Shown here: positions 21,993 through 32,225 of the stretch, piece by piece
How the letters are laid out: the number at the start of each line of letters is the position of its first letter
How positions within the stretch are numbered: position 1 is the first letter of the stretch
Assembly: GCA_014634225.1 (NCBI GenBank)
Contig: BLFN01000199.1
Coordinates: 921,477-953,701 of the forward strand
Source of the DNA: Acropora yongei
Taxonomy: Eukaryota; Cnidaria; Anthozoa; Scleractinia; Acroporidae
Length of the DNA stretch: 32,225 nt
Direction of reading: 5' to 3'
Notes under the pieces: model-generated
Databases searched by the model: none
What the model was told of the DNA's origin: nothing
Seen by the model: only the letters and a program-made list of their open reading frames with translations
Position numbers and translations under genes: made by a program

Positions 21993-23533
21993 ATGAATAT
22001 CAGAGATGCCATGTTTAACCTTATCCTCACCACTAGGAACCTCAGTGGTAGGTTAAACGATGAGATGAGTACAAATTCTTCGGGTAACAAAGAAAATCAA
22101 GATAAAAACACTCGTAAGTATGGGGGCTACCAAATAACTTCTTTTCAAGTGCTATATTTCCGGTTACAGAAGACTCGGATATAGTTCAGACTGAAAAACC
22201 GAAGACAAAATTGCGTTGAATTCTGCTCTTTTGCCTCGTAAAGTGTGCTTATCGGGTCGGCAAATGCTGGTTCTACTGTGACTGATCCATCGGCAGTCAG
22301 TTGAAGTTGCCATTATAACGTAATCCACTAAATGAGACATCTTTCATTTGGAAAAGAGTCTGTTACAACAAGCACCGAAACCTGCAATACCCTTAGTCGA
22401 GGTCCTCTACTCTTTCCATCAAGGACTTTTCCTTGGGTCTCAGATCAGCCACAAACAGACCAAGATCCCGACATATGCAAATATATTTTTCCTTGCGGTG
22501 ACTGCAAAGTATTGTCTGAAGTCATGCAAATTTCGGTTCGATACTAATTTTAGCATCGCCCTTCTCTATTATTAAATAAATTTAAGAACTTAATTTACTG
22601 AATTATCCAAAACTGAAAATGCAGCTCAAATTTGACCCAAGAGCTAATTAAAATACACACGGAAATCAAGAAGAGGCATGAAACTGAATATTTTATACCT
22701 ATGTTCTTCCTTAACTGAAACGAAAACAAAAAACAGAAAAACCAAGAGAAACAAAAAGAAATAAAACAAATAAGCGTAATTCAACGGTGGCCAAAATTGT
22801 TTGAAACCACTAGTTAAATGGACAAACATGACTCAACCCAAAGTTGAGGCTATGAGACTTAATCTGAGATAATGTAGAATAATTATCATCGACAAAATCC
22901 TCATCATCTCCTTGGAATATTGCCATTATCGTTCTGTTCAAAGTTACGTATTTCATCCCCGCAATTCGACTTAATTCCAAAGTTTTACCTGTAGTTGATC
23001 ATAAGAAAATAACTGCTTTACGGCGAAAGGAAAATGAAAATAATCATTTAGATGTACCTTTCAAATGTTCAAGAATTGAGAATTCCTTGTTGAGCGAACT
23101 TTGCCTTTTGCCTCGCCATGTTTCCCCTTTACCGATGAAGCCAATGAACTTTCAATGCAATCGGTGAAATATTATAATTGAAGTGCCGTATTCTCGTTTG
23201 GACACTCATGATGATATTGCAGATCGACAAACTGTTTATCACAGAACCTCGCTTTGTGAACTCTACTTTTGGAGTCGAGAATCACAAGGGGAGTGTTTGA
23301 TATCAGGGCTAAGAAGTTACTTTATGATTGCATTTCTGCCTGTTGGAGCGGTTTCTTTTAGCTGTACACCTTCTTTACAGCCTGATCCTCAATCTGAGTC
23401 AGTGAGCAATCTTGCATTACTATCTCTGAACCATTTAACCAACAATATAAAATGTCACAGTAATTTGCTCAGAGAAAATGCAACTAAACTTGGTGCCTTT
23501 TGTTCGTACTGTGGGAAATGGAAATGCCATTGA
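21993..23533 (+). CDS. Candidate three-exon gene for a 112-residue Cys-containing orphan protein
   Basis: Model: 21993-22113 (ATG after tttcagca, donor c|gtaagt), 22444-22508 (acceptor gtctcag, donor gtattg), 23381-23533 (acceptor ttctttacag, stop TGA). Phases agree (1, then 0), giving 113 codons including the stop. The product starts MNIRDAMFNLILTTRNLSG, has an Asn/Ser/Lys-rich linker, then DICKYIFPCGDCK, and ends LGAFCSYCGKWKCH. Paired Cys near the end (CxxC, then KCH) could bind metal or form disulfides. No signal peptide or transmembrane segment is seen. I do not recognise the family. The tttcag just before the ATG could instead mean exon 1 is internal and more gene lies upstream. The second donor is weak. 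This may be chance; transcript evidence would decide. Confidence 0.28.
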
Positions 23534-23891
23534 AACATCATTCTTTGCGTAGGATGACCTGTGCTCTCTGTCTGCTCATATGAAATAACTTACGAAGGAT
23601 CTTTTGTTTCTAAAAGTGATCTGAATGTTCTCGCAAAGTATATCTGTATTGAAATAATTAGTTAATGCTTCCATTGTCTTTTAAAGCGATATCAACTGTC
23701 TATTAATTTCTTTCAAGGTAAATGTCGACCGGATAAACTCTGACTGCGTAAGTGCAACTGCCAGCGATTTAAAGGCCAGAGTTAATCAGCAAGCAAGTTT
23801 AGCTCCTTTAGAGATCGCACAGCCATAGGCTGTTTTCATGAGACGTGCACACGAAGCGAGAGACACTTGACCACAAATACTTAAAACATTC

Positions 23892-24010
23892 TTAACGTTG
23901 TTCAGCAGAGCCGTAAACATCGCACGAAAACGTGCCTGAGGTCTCGTAGAAGTCGAACTGTTTACCTATTTCCCGATCCAAAGATGGTGTCATGTACGCA
24001 TCGTATGCAT
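23892..24010 (-). CDS. Candidate 3'-terminal coding exon, unassigned
   Basis: Minus strand: acceptor gtttctacag, then AYDAYMTPSLDREIGKQF and FDFYETSGTFSCDVYGSA..., stop at 23892-23894. It needs one base from an upstream exon (phase 1). Acidic, Tyr-rich and hydrophilic, it would suit a cytoplasmic tail. No upstream exon could be fixed. Against it, another frame over the same DNA stays open to a good donor (aatag|gtaaac), so at most one reading is real. Confidence 0.2.
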
Positions 24011-24628
24011 CTGTAGAAACCTCGTCGCGTTCGTCGCGTATTTTCCTCCGCGTCAAGTTGGTCTTTGACAAACAAAAGTGGCGTTGAGGACCTACCGGAG
24101 ATGTCTGCTTCACTAGCATACATAAACACTTTGTGCTCACACAATCGCATCACGTTTGTTTTGCAATGCCATTCACATTTTAAGAGAGGATGTCAAAGGC
24201 TTTTAAGCTGATCATCACAATGCTTCATCAGTGTTGCGTTGTGTTCGCATCGTTTCGCAACTAGAATCGACGGTTTCGTCTTCTTATTACCATATTCGAA
24301 TCTTCGATTGATGTGGGTAGTAATGTGTGTACTTTGAGCTTTTCGCCCACAAACACATGTTTGCTGCATGTTTGTTCTCTTAACTTTGCCCCTTTTGCCA
24401 AATTTAGAAGTTAGACTTAGTACCAAACGACAATTGCAACAGCAAAAAGAAACTTTTCCTTCGACGATTCACTCATCGAGCTGATTTAATCGATTTTCCT
24501 CAGGATTGCGGTAAATAGCTGACTCTCTGCATCAGTCTCAACTGGAGACGACGTGAACCAAGAAATACCAAATTATTTCTTGATAATTTATTTTGCAGCA
24601 AAAATAAAGTGTGGATCATGATCGCAAG

Positions 24629-24755
24629 TACCCTGGGTGCCAGAGGTTCTATTTTTCTTTTGCGAGGAGCGAGCGGTTAAAACGGAGAGGTGAAAAATGT
24701 GGCTCTGTATCTTATAGATCACGCCAAAGGAAAAAAAAACCTGGCACCCAGGGTA
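24629..24755. mobile_element. 127-bp MITE with 15-bp terminal inverted repeats and 9-bp target duplication
   Basis: The left end taccctgggtgccag (24629-24643) is the exact reverse complement of the right end ctggcacccagggta (24741-24755). The 9 bases gatcgcaag are directly repeated on both sides (24620-24628 and 24756-24764). The interior includes gcgaggagcgagcgg and has no coding capacity. A 9-bp duplication is typical of Mutator-like and some Merlin-like elements. Perfect ends and a perfect duplication imply recent insertion. The minus-strand frame at 24588-24953 runs through it and is not a gene. Confidence 0.85.
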
Positions 24756-24764
24756 GATCGCAAG

Positions 24765-27700
24765 AGGAAAACAACTGAAACAAGCGAAGTGGTTTCTCTT
24801 CGGTTTTACAACTGAATCTCGACAATAGCTAATAAAAGGGACAACAAACCCTTTGTTACGACTGCAACGAAGTAAGAGTAAGCTTTTCTGAAAGCATGCG
24901 CAGGATCTCGGTGGAATATAACTACATTGAAGTGGCAGATTTGCAAAATACAAAGATCCACTTTGAATTGAACACTCAATTGCAGCCCCAGTCGAAATTG
25001 TCGTTGGTTTGCATAATGACGTTTTCGCAAATATGATTCTTGCTCCAAAAAATTTTGATCTTTGGAATTGCTGTCGGCGAATTTACATGTCTTCCGCATC
25101 GTACACCCCGACGGGATTGGGTTGTCTTTCCAAATCCTACGCTATATATCAATCCTGAATTGTGCCATTCGGTAAGGAGTATTTCACCTACCCTAGGATG
25201 CAAGTCTTATTAGCAACCGTCTTCTTGAAATGTCACGCAATGCTCCCCCTTTTACAGAACTCTATAAACAGTCAGCGCGGTCTGTTTATCATGAACATTG
25301 AAATTTTCTTCAAGGATGTTTACTTGCGTGTCAACACGTTTCCCCAATATTACGAGATCGTAAATCGACTCATTTTACAAAAGCCTCGACAAGTTGAGTA
25401 GCACACTAGTATTTCTTGTTCATCTCGCTCAATATATTTTAGACAGGTGGGTATTTACAGTGAAATGGAAAAAAAAAATGACTGTCCTAGACACACATTT
25501 GTGCATCGACAGATGACGTCATGGCTCAAAAGCGGGCACAGAGAAGACATCTCGATGGTTTTGCCTTTGTTGTTGTAAAACAATGAGTTTTACCCTCGTT
25601 TAGTCGCTGTCGTTAGCTGTTTTGTTCCCATCTTGCAAGCAAGGTGAGACGACTTGGATGCAAGCTATGAGACAGCAAATCCCGTTAAAAGGACCTTTGT
25701 TTGTGAAGGTTTCTTTTTTGTTTATTAATTTTAGGAATCTGAGATAAGCACTTTCGCCTCCCTGATTGGAGGAAACGGTTGTACACTTTATGCAGCATTT
25801 GTCAAAAAATTGCAAAATTATTCAATAGCGAGGTTGTTTCGGTTGTTGCACAAACATTGCAGTTGTTTGTTACACTCGCATCACTTCCCTTTCCACATTT
25901 ACAACTCCTTTACTGAACATTTACAACACACCTTGATGCTGTCGATGAAATTCGTCATAAAACTTCAAAGCGTTGCTCTGTGACAGGGTCGTCCGCTTTT
26001 ATAATGAAGGTTGGATAAACATTTCCACTGTTTTCTTGTCTTCGCAGCTCTTTCCTTGACAGGTACAATTCGTTTACTGCACACTTATAATACACCGTCA
26101 AGCTTTTCGTGACCCTTAGACCTCAGATGCTTTGAATTTTACTCATTTTGCGATTTCAATATGCTAATCATGGGCAAAAGAGTTTTTGTTCATCAAACCA
26201 ACAGCAAAATAAAGTACAAATTCGTGCCAGGTCTCTTGAAGAAAGGGTTTGAAGTCAGCATGAAGGCAAATTCGCGATGAAATCATTTATACGTGCAATC
26301 AGATTGTAACGCATTACACGTCACGTGACTAATCTGGACGAGCACGTGCATGAAGTGAAATTCAAACCGTTTCAGCTTGGGCTATTTTTGATTTTGCTTT
26401 ACAGGTCCGATTTTCGGTTGTTATTCCGGGCCGAGATTCGATGCTATAAAACTGCGAGAATACACAGCCTGATGTATCTTTACAACTAGTTCACCTTTTC
26501 AAAACCATTTATCATCTTGACGAAGATAACAACGCTAAAATCCTGGGTAGCCTTTGAAGGATCTCTATTATCCTTTATGTTTTATCTCAAATTGGATTTG
26601 CGAAACAAAACGAAGGGTTCATAATGGGCCAAGTTTGGCTCGGCTAGTTAATTTTATAGGAAATCACCCTTTCTTTCATAAAGAGAAGTGAGTTTAATCC
26701 GGAGGTAAGTCCCTCTAGGGCAGGACCTTGTTACGCGCTACTCACAGACGTCATTTGAAACATCAACTCTGACAATAGTGACCTTGTTCAACAAGCGAAA
26801 AACTCCATCAGAAAGGAAAAGACTCATTCATCACCCCCACAATTCAATAAGCATTACGTAAACTTTTACATAAAGTAAAAGACAGAGGTCATATTCCGGG
26901 GTTAGGGTTAGTTTTCGGTACCTGAAATGACTACAGTGTAAGCAAAACATTTTAGAACGGCTGATGACCACACCCAGTGACCCCGACTTAGCTTGTAGAG
27001 GGACCATTGTCCTTGGAGAGGAAATGAGAGTCTGGTGACTTGGGTTTTAAAGTGTTGAGTGATTTCCCTGTATCTTCATTATTGCAAGTTGCACGTCCCT
27101 GTGGTACTTGAATGCTGTTCGTGTTTTCTCTCTTGGGCTTTCAGGAAACATTCCTTACATGCATACTATAAAACGGATACCCTTTAAAATTTTTGTAGAG
27201 CAGATGGAATTGTTCCATCACATATTTAAAAGAAAGTACTTTACTTTGGAATATGTTCTGCGGTTAATCTTTGAAGAGATTTTTACTTTGAAACCCGGGA
27301 ATTTAATGATAAGTGTTAACGGATATATACGCAATTAGGTTTAGACTTTGGACGCAGCACACAACTGAAGGCTATAAGAAGAATTCTTACAAGGCCTAGG
27401 TCAACTGGTAAAAACAAAAATAACTTTTCAACAAAGCATGTTCTTGTATACTGATGAACATTTAAGACCCTGAGAAAACTGGTATTAAAAACGTTTATAA
27501 AATTTCAACAAAAAATATCCCTAAGGTGCTTCCTTCAATGTAGGGTCACCATAGGAACCAAGGTAAAGAAAATTAACAGAATATTTTGCACATTATCTGC
27601 TGCGGAAGAATCCCCTTTGTATGGCCACTCGCGGTTTCACGTCAACTTGCGACAAGCGTCGGCACAGATTTGGTGCCAAGAACAAATTGGCAAATACCGT

Positions 27701-27878
27701 GGATTCTTCTATTAGAAGATTGTTTGCGTTATTAATATCCGGGGCTTTTGGAGTTGATCGATCACTTACACTCAAAACCATCGATCGCTGAACTCTCGAG
27801 TTTCATGCTTCTCACGGGGCAATCATCACGTACAAATGCATATATACATTCAGTATTATTCATTCATCCCATTGCCTC
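24765..27878. other. Stretch without a confirmed gene
   Basis: Two short plus-strand open segments follow strong acceptors: 25258-25401 (after ccccttttacag, ending LQKPRQVE) and 27145-27338 (after tgggctttcag, ending ISVNGYIRN). Both stop without an attached upstream exon and match no family I know. A telomere-like ggggttagggttag occurs at about 26898-26911. Confidence 0.35.
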
Positions 27879-28111
27879 TCATGAGGCAGTTTCAACGTTG
27901 AAATTTGTCAGATTTAGTCTCTGTCGTTTCTCTCGAAGTACTGCAGCATCTGTTCCTTCGATAAAAACAACATCATCAGGCATATTGTATGGAACACAAA
28001 AACTCGTACTGTTTTCTTCATCTGTGAGCATACTGGCAAGAAGGTCACTTTTGTTATAATTTGTAGTATTAAAAGTCGATCTCTCCTCGATTAAGGCAAA
28101 AGTGACTTTTA
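27879..28111 (-). CDS. Candidate 3'-terminal coding exon, unassigned
   Basis: The minus strand after acceptor gttgagcag (AG at 28112-28113) is open for 77 codons to TGA at 27879-27881. It includes NKSDLLASMLTDEENSTSF, CVPYNMPDDVVFIEGTDA and VLREKRQRLNLTNFNVETAS. The balanced composition, with charged and hydrophobic residues and no low complexity, looks protein-like. It needs one base from an upstream exon (phase 1); the frame at 28120-28383 directly upstream offers only phase 0 donors, so the two do not join. A 10-bp inverted repeat (28044-28053 with 28097-28106) lies inside. No family is recognised. Confidence 0.28.
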
Positions 28112-31100
28112 CTGCTCAACTATCGTCCTTCCTTCACATGGATAGAAACATCACATACTTCTCGGACGTTAACCCCACTCGCTTGTGCAATTATCAACGC
28201 TTTTCTGTCGTTAACCTTCCGGGAAAGTAGTTTCTGAATATTTATCGGTAAGGAATTTTCATCAAAGCTCTGTAAAAAGCTAAGTTGGATTGTGAAGTTA
28301 AATCTGGAAGAACCTATGATTTGATACACTATGAATAAATTGATAACGATTATAAGCCATGAAAGGGAACATTGCCAACACAATCAAACTGAATTTGGAC
28401 ACATTCAAACAACGACGTCGGCTATTCGATGAAATGAAATCACAGCTATGTTTTTCAAACAACTTTCAATCAATGTTACGGTGAAGTCTGTTAAATGTTA
28501 TGTCAGATTTCGACCCAGCACCTTGATTTTACCTGTTTAACTTCACAATTTTCAACTCTAAAGTGGAGTGGAGAAGATGATATAGCATGTAAAATGTTTG
28601 CGAAATCGTTTTTTTTACATTGAAATGAAGGGCGGATCTTTCAATCATAAGGCTGTACTGAAGTCCGGCTCATCACTTGAAATTCAATGCTTTATCGACC
28701 ACTGTCTTTCAATTTTGCTTCTCCGAAAAACTTCAAATAGAAGGCCAAAACTAGACAAAAGAAATAAAAAGAAAAAACCAAAGAAAAACGCGTCGATTCC
28801 ACCTGCGCCTTTCCAGTAAATGAACCATTCCTCAGTGACGCATTCACATCAAAATCCTTCGAATGAAATCTTGAGCAATAATGGCATTAGCATCAGGAAC
28901 TCGCATTTTCACTTATGGGTAAGTCGCCCTATTTCTGTCCCGGGAGTGATATAAAAATGTCTATTTCTCTTTTTGCAAGAAACGATGTGTCAGTTATCTT
29001 CATTTTTAACGCGTTTTAATTGAATTGCCTCGTCGGGTTACTTTTCCTGAAACGCTACACACAATGTTCAATTGTACATGCTAAATGTTTTGTACTTACA
29101 CATAAACTACAGCAGTAACGCGTACCCTTAACTTCACGAGTTTAGAAGAAAAAGAGCTTTTGTTTAGTGTTCTTTGTGTTTTGTTGTTTGTTGGACAACA
29201 GCATTCTCCGCTCTATCCACTTTCCGTCTCTGATATTTGAAGGCTTACATGGTGTGGTCAAAGGCATGTTCTTTTCCGATTGATTGCTCTTGGGAAATGA
29301 ATGTTTTGTGGTTGTACTTTGAGCTACTGTGTGAGCTGCGCATGTTTTCCGCGTGTCTTAAGCGTGTATCATGGAGCGTTTGAGTCACCAAATTTGGCAT
29401 TGTATGCACACAAAACAGGGACCTTTGTAACCAGAACAACTACAACACAAAATAAATAGCGCTTGACTTCATATTCAAGCAGTCGGCATACCAGCTGGTA
29501 AGAAGATGGAGTTGAAGTTTGTACCATTGGTCATTTAAAAGTATGATTCTTGATCATTTTGGGCCTTCAGGTGACAATTTAATAATGCAATATGGCTGGA
29601 ATTACTTAATTGACTGACTGAGCATCGCCGACAAACTGGTTTCTTTTTCTGGTTTTGATAGCGTCATTGCTATCAAAATTACGCTTGGGTGAAAGAAGGC
29701 GCGAAATTATGAACAGATTGGAATGGTTTCATCCAGTTTGAGGACCGTTCTTAAACGAGTCCAGTCCTGAAAAGAGTTCAGTCCTGAAAAGAAGATTGTT
29801 CTCTTCGGCGAAATCGTATGAGGGTCTCACTGAGTTCACTGCAGTGCCCGAGCATGCCGGCATCGTCTGCCATTGCGTAACCCTAGAAAAAAGTCGCGTG
29901 CATGGACAGAGGAGAAATCCCATTGGTATACCCGAAGATTCAAAGAAGTGTCCATCCAAATATAATAACATTATAGAGGCATTGAAATCCCAGAAGAGTA
30001 GATGACGGCCATACGTTAATGGAGGTTAGTGGTAGCAACGGAAACTTCACAAATTTGTATATTTAACAACAACAATAATTTAAAGAACACTAGATCTGCA
30101 CAGTTTGTTCGAGAATTTTTTATTTTGGTGCATTCCGCAGCTGTTCTTGTCCTATTTGTATATTTGCGACTTGACGTGACCCGGATGGGCGTTTTGCATT
30201 GAGTGACGTGAGCACTCTACGAGAAAGTTTCGCAGTCTCCAAACCGCTGTTACTAATTTAATGCCAGGAAAATTAGAAAACATTTTGCAAGCATAATGAC
30301 TTTGAAAAATGACTACAGGAGTGCGGTCCAAAATTTTAGGATGACGAAATCGCTGTCGTCAACGTGTCTTAGAAACGACTCAACAGAGATCCGGCCAATC
30401 ACAGAACGAATGCACCAGCCAATTAGGAGACTGATCATCTGTTGAGTCCGTCTCATATATTCTCCTGATGAAAGCTGGCAGGATGCTTTCGAAATGTTGC
30501 GGTCTGTCTTCAATCACTCGTGGGACAAGTGTATTCATTACTCATTTCTGATGCGGATAAAATTTTCAACCATATTCCATTGCTTGTGAAAGTAAAAGTT
30601 ATATGTTTATAGCGGAAGTTATTCGTAGCTTTTACCATGATGTCAATTATTTTAGGTCACATTGTTAAGGATAAAAGAAACTCCAGTCCACAAGCTTGCT
30701 GCTTCTCTGGCGCGACTAGATAAATGTCGATTCTACACTTGTGTATAAGTAAAGTATGAGAGAGAAAATGGCGAAACCTGTTGAGTTGCATTTGACTTTA
30801 TGTTGGACTATTAGTCGAGGCTTGAAAGACTAAAACAGGACTGTGCTCTATGAGAATCAAGGATGTTCTACCAGATGAACCGACAAATGAAGGAATGGTG
30901 ACTGTTGGAAAACAATCGCCCGTCCTCGGGAAAACTGTTTTTGAAAAATCTGTGTCGAACCGATCAAGATTTTTTCTCATTTTTTCTAAACCAATTTCTT
31001 AATTGGCATAATCTTTAACCATTTTCAGTACCTTGCAGAGCTGAAATTGATTTCCCATGCTTAAAGTATTTCTTATGTCGTTATCGGCATAGTCGACATT

Positions 31101-31248
31101 TGATACTTAGAGGACCTTAAGAAGTTCATCCGATTGTAGTTATATTTTCCTAGTCACGAAAAGCCATGACATATATCATGGCCATACAATGAGATGGCGC
31201 GGTGCAGAGATCCGGATCGTTAGCAAAGCGGGGATGTTGAAATTATAG
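28112..31248. other. Stretch without a confirmed gene
   Basis: Several 50-80-codon frames occur on both strands, including 28120-28383 minus (hydrophobic N-terminus), 29845-30005 plus (after acceptor cactgcag) and 30850-31002 plus (MRIKDVLPDEPTNEGM...). None joins to others with confidence. Two small hairpins are present (29653-29678 and 31163-31182). Confidence 0.35.
29653..29678. repeat. Perfect 10-bp stem, 6-nt loop hairpin
   Basis: ttttgatagc, loop gtcatt, gctatcaaaa. A short perfect inverted repeat, no function inferred. Confidence 0.7.
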
Positions 31249-31250
31249 CA

Positions 31251-31316
31251 AGGGGCAGGGATGAAGGGAGCACGGAGAAAGGGGGACAGGGATGAAGGGG
31301 GTACGGATGAGGGGGC
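31251..31316. repeat. G-rich 30-bp minisatellite, about two copies
   Basis: ggggcagggatgaagggagc recurs 30 bp later as ggggacagggatgaaggggg, and each copy contains three or more G-runs. Four or more runs of at least three G occur close together, so G-quadruplex formation on the plus strand is possible. Confidence 0.7.
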
Positions 31317-31365
31317 CCTTAAAAGGTGACATATACTTTTGACTTTTTGTCACACTAGGGGGTCA

Positions 31366-31395
31366 CACCGTCATCCACCGTCATCCACCGTCATC
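31366..31395. repeat. Perfect 10-bp tandem repeat, three copies
   Basis: caccgtcatc repeated three times exactly, next to the G-rich minisatellite. Confidence 0.9.
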
Positions 31396-32225
31396 CTGCA
31401 AGCTGTGCTATGAAATTAAGTATCGTAGTTTTTTTCCTTTAGATGAAATCCTATACCTTTAGTAAATTTGTCGTAACTTATATTCGCTAGAAATTATTTT
31501 GGGCATATTGGCCCAACGGCTGACTTACAGACTCGTTACATAAACAAAATGATCAGTTCATCTCAAAGACTGTAAAAGATAAGTAAGTAAAAATAATATG
31601 CAATATACTTTCAATAGCAAGACATAACACTTTTGTTACGCCTCGGTATATGTTTCCATGATTTCAATTGAAATAGATACAAGATTAGCAGTTTATTTGA
31701 TTATACAAAAATTGCGCATAGAGGGCGATGAACTCTCAGATTTGGAATGGTGATCTTCACCCAAATTTTACTTGAAGAATCTGCCTCAACTTTGGGATGT
31801 TACATTGTATTGGTACTAACTTTGTATTGTTTGTCTATTTTTTCCAGGTTCGTGTCTTCCTGTTATTTTGTCATGTAGTTGTATAGTTTTTGTTTACCTG
31901 TTTCAAAGGACCCTCATATTACTCTAATCTGTTTGTGTCTGTAAGCAAGTACGCATTCATAATGAGGGTGTTTACACTTGAAAGCATTTCGTATAAAGTA
32001 AAGCTTAATGTTTTCATGGTGTACAACCTTTGTTAAGAATCATCAAATCTTTCCAACTACCGTGGTTTACAATGAGATTGTTGAGCTCGGCAAAAAATCT
32101 GGTAGATGTTTATTGGACTTTGAACATGACTGATATTTTTTTTTTTACCCATTGGAATTAATCACTCTTCTTAAAACAAGGTTGATCCTTAACAAGTGGC
32201 TTCGTTTTTTTGCCATTGAAATTGT
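31396..32225. other. Right end, nothing recognised
   Basis: AT-rich sequence with poly-T tracts; a candidate acceptor (tattttttccag at about 31837-31848) is followed within 11 codons by stops. No exon is supported. Confidence 0.5.

Noticed and set aside
25258..25401. Open segment after a very strong acceptor (tgctcccccttttacag)
   Set aside because: Only 48 codons, no upstream exon, no family; left as a note rather than a gene.
28120..28383. Minus-strand frame with a hydrophobic N-terminus, considered as a secreted precursor
   Set aside because: Its donors are phase 0 while the next open segment needs phase 1, and the intron would be about 50 bp; no cleavage-repeat pattern is seen.
30390..30530. 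Segment tcctgatgaaagctggcagg...gctttcgaaatgttgc resembling tails of coral retroelements
   Set aside because: Resemblance is from memory and short; no reverse transcriptase or target duplication nearby.

Overview
The window is eukaryotic nuclear DNA, AT-rich with short exons, GT-AG introns, microsatellites and small non-autonomous transposons. Two genes are recognisable: the 3' end of a DCAF11 (WDR23)-like WD40 gene on the plus strand, and a complete HNF4 (NR2A) nuclear receptor gene on the minus strand. The divergence from the human proteins, the compact HNF4 introns and repeats that look like stony-coral SINE/MITE families suggest an anthozoan cnidarian, probably a coral. That assignment is inference from remembered families, not a database result.

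Layout. 1-1970: an intron carrying a 198-bp MITE with an 8-bp target duplication, then the last three DCAF11-like coding exons, with a degraded tRNA-type SINE in the final intron. 1971-3336: DCAF11 3' flank with one assembly gap (29 N). 3337-5930: a repeat complex made of degenerate short-unit arrays in opposite orientations, plus a perfect 34-bp-arm hairpin. 5941-8345: 3' flank of HNF4 with no exon seen. 8346-12595: HNF4 on the minus strand, six coding exons with consistent phases encoding 438 residues, with a TATA box and an HNF4-type DR1-like site just upstream. DCAF11 and HNF4 are convergent.

12740-32225 holds no gene I can name. It contains microsatellites, a 127-bp MITE with 15-bp terminal inverted repeats and a 9-bp duplication, a G-rich minisatellite and several short open segments behind good splice acceptors. 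The best of these can be joined into a phase-consistent three-exon model for a 112-residue Cys-containing protein at 21993-23533 (plus). Other candidate terminal exons are on the minus strand at 27879-28111 and 23892-24010. These are weak, because ORFs of 50-80 codons are common by chance in a window this size.

The most interesting regulatory signal is the word TCAAAGTACA. It lies in a DR1-like context next to the HNF4 TATA box and recurs three more times in the right half, always on the minus strand. No bacterial-style operon, CRISPR array, tRNA or rRNA gene was found.
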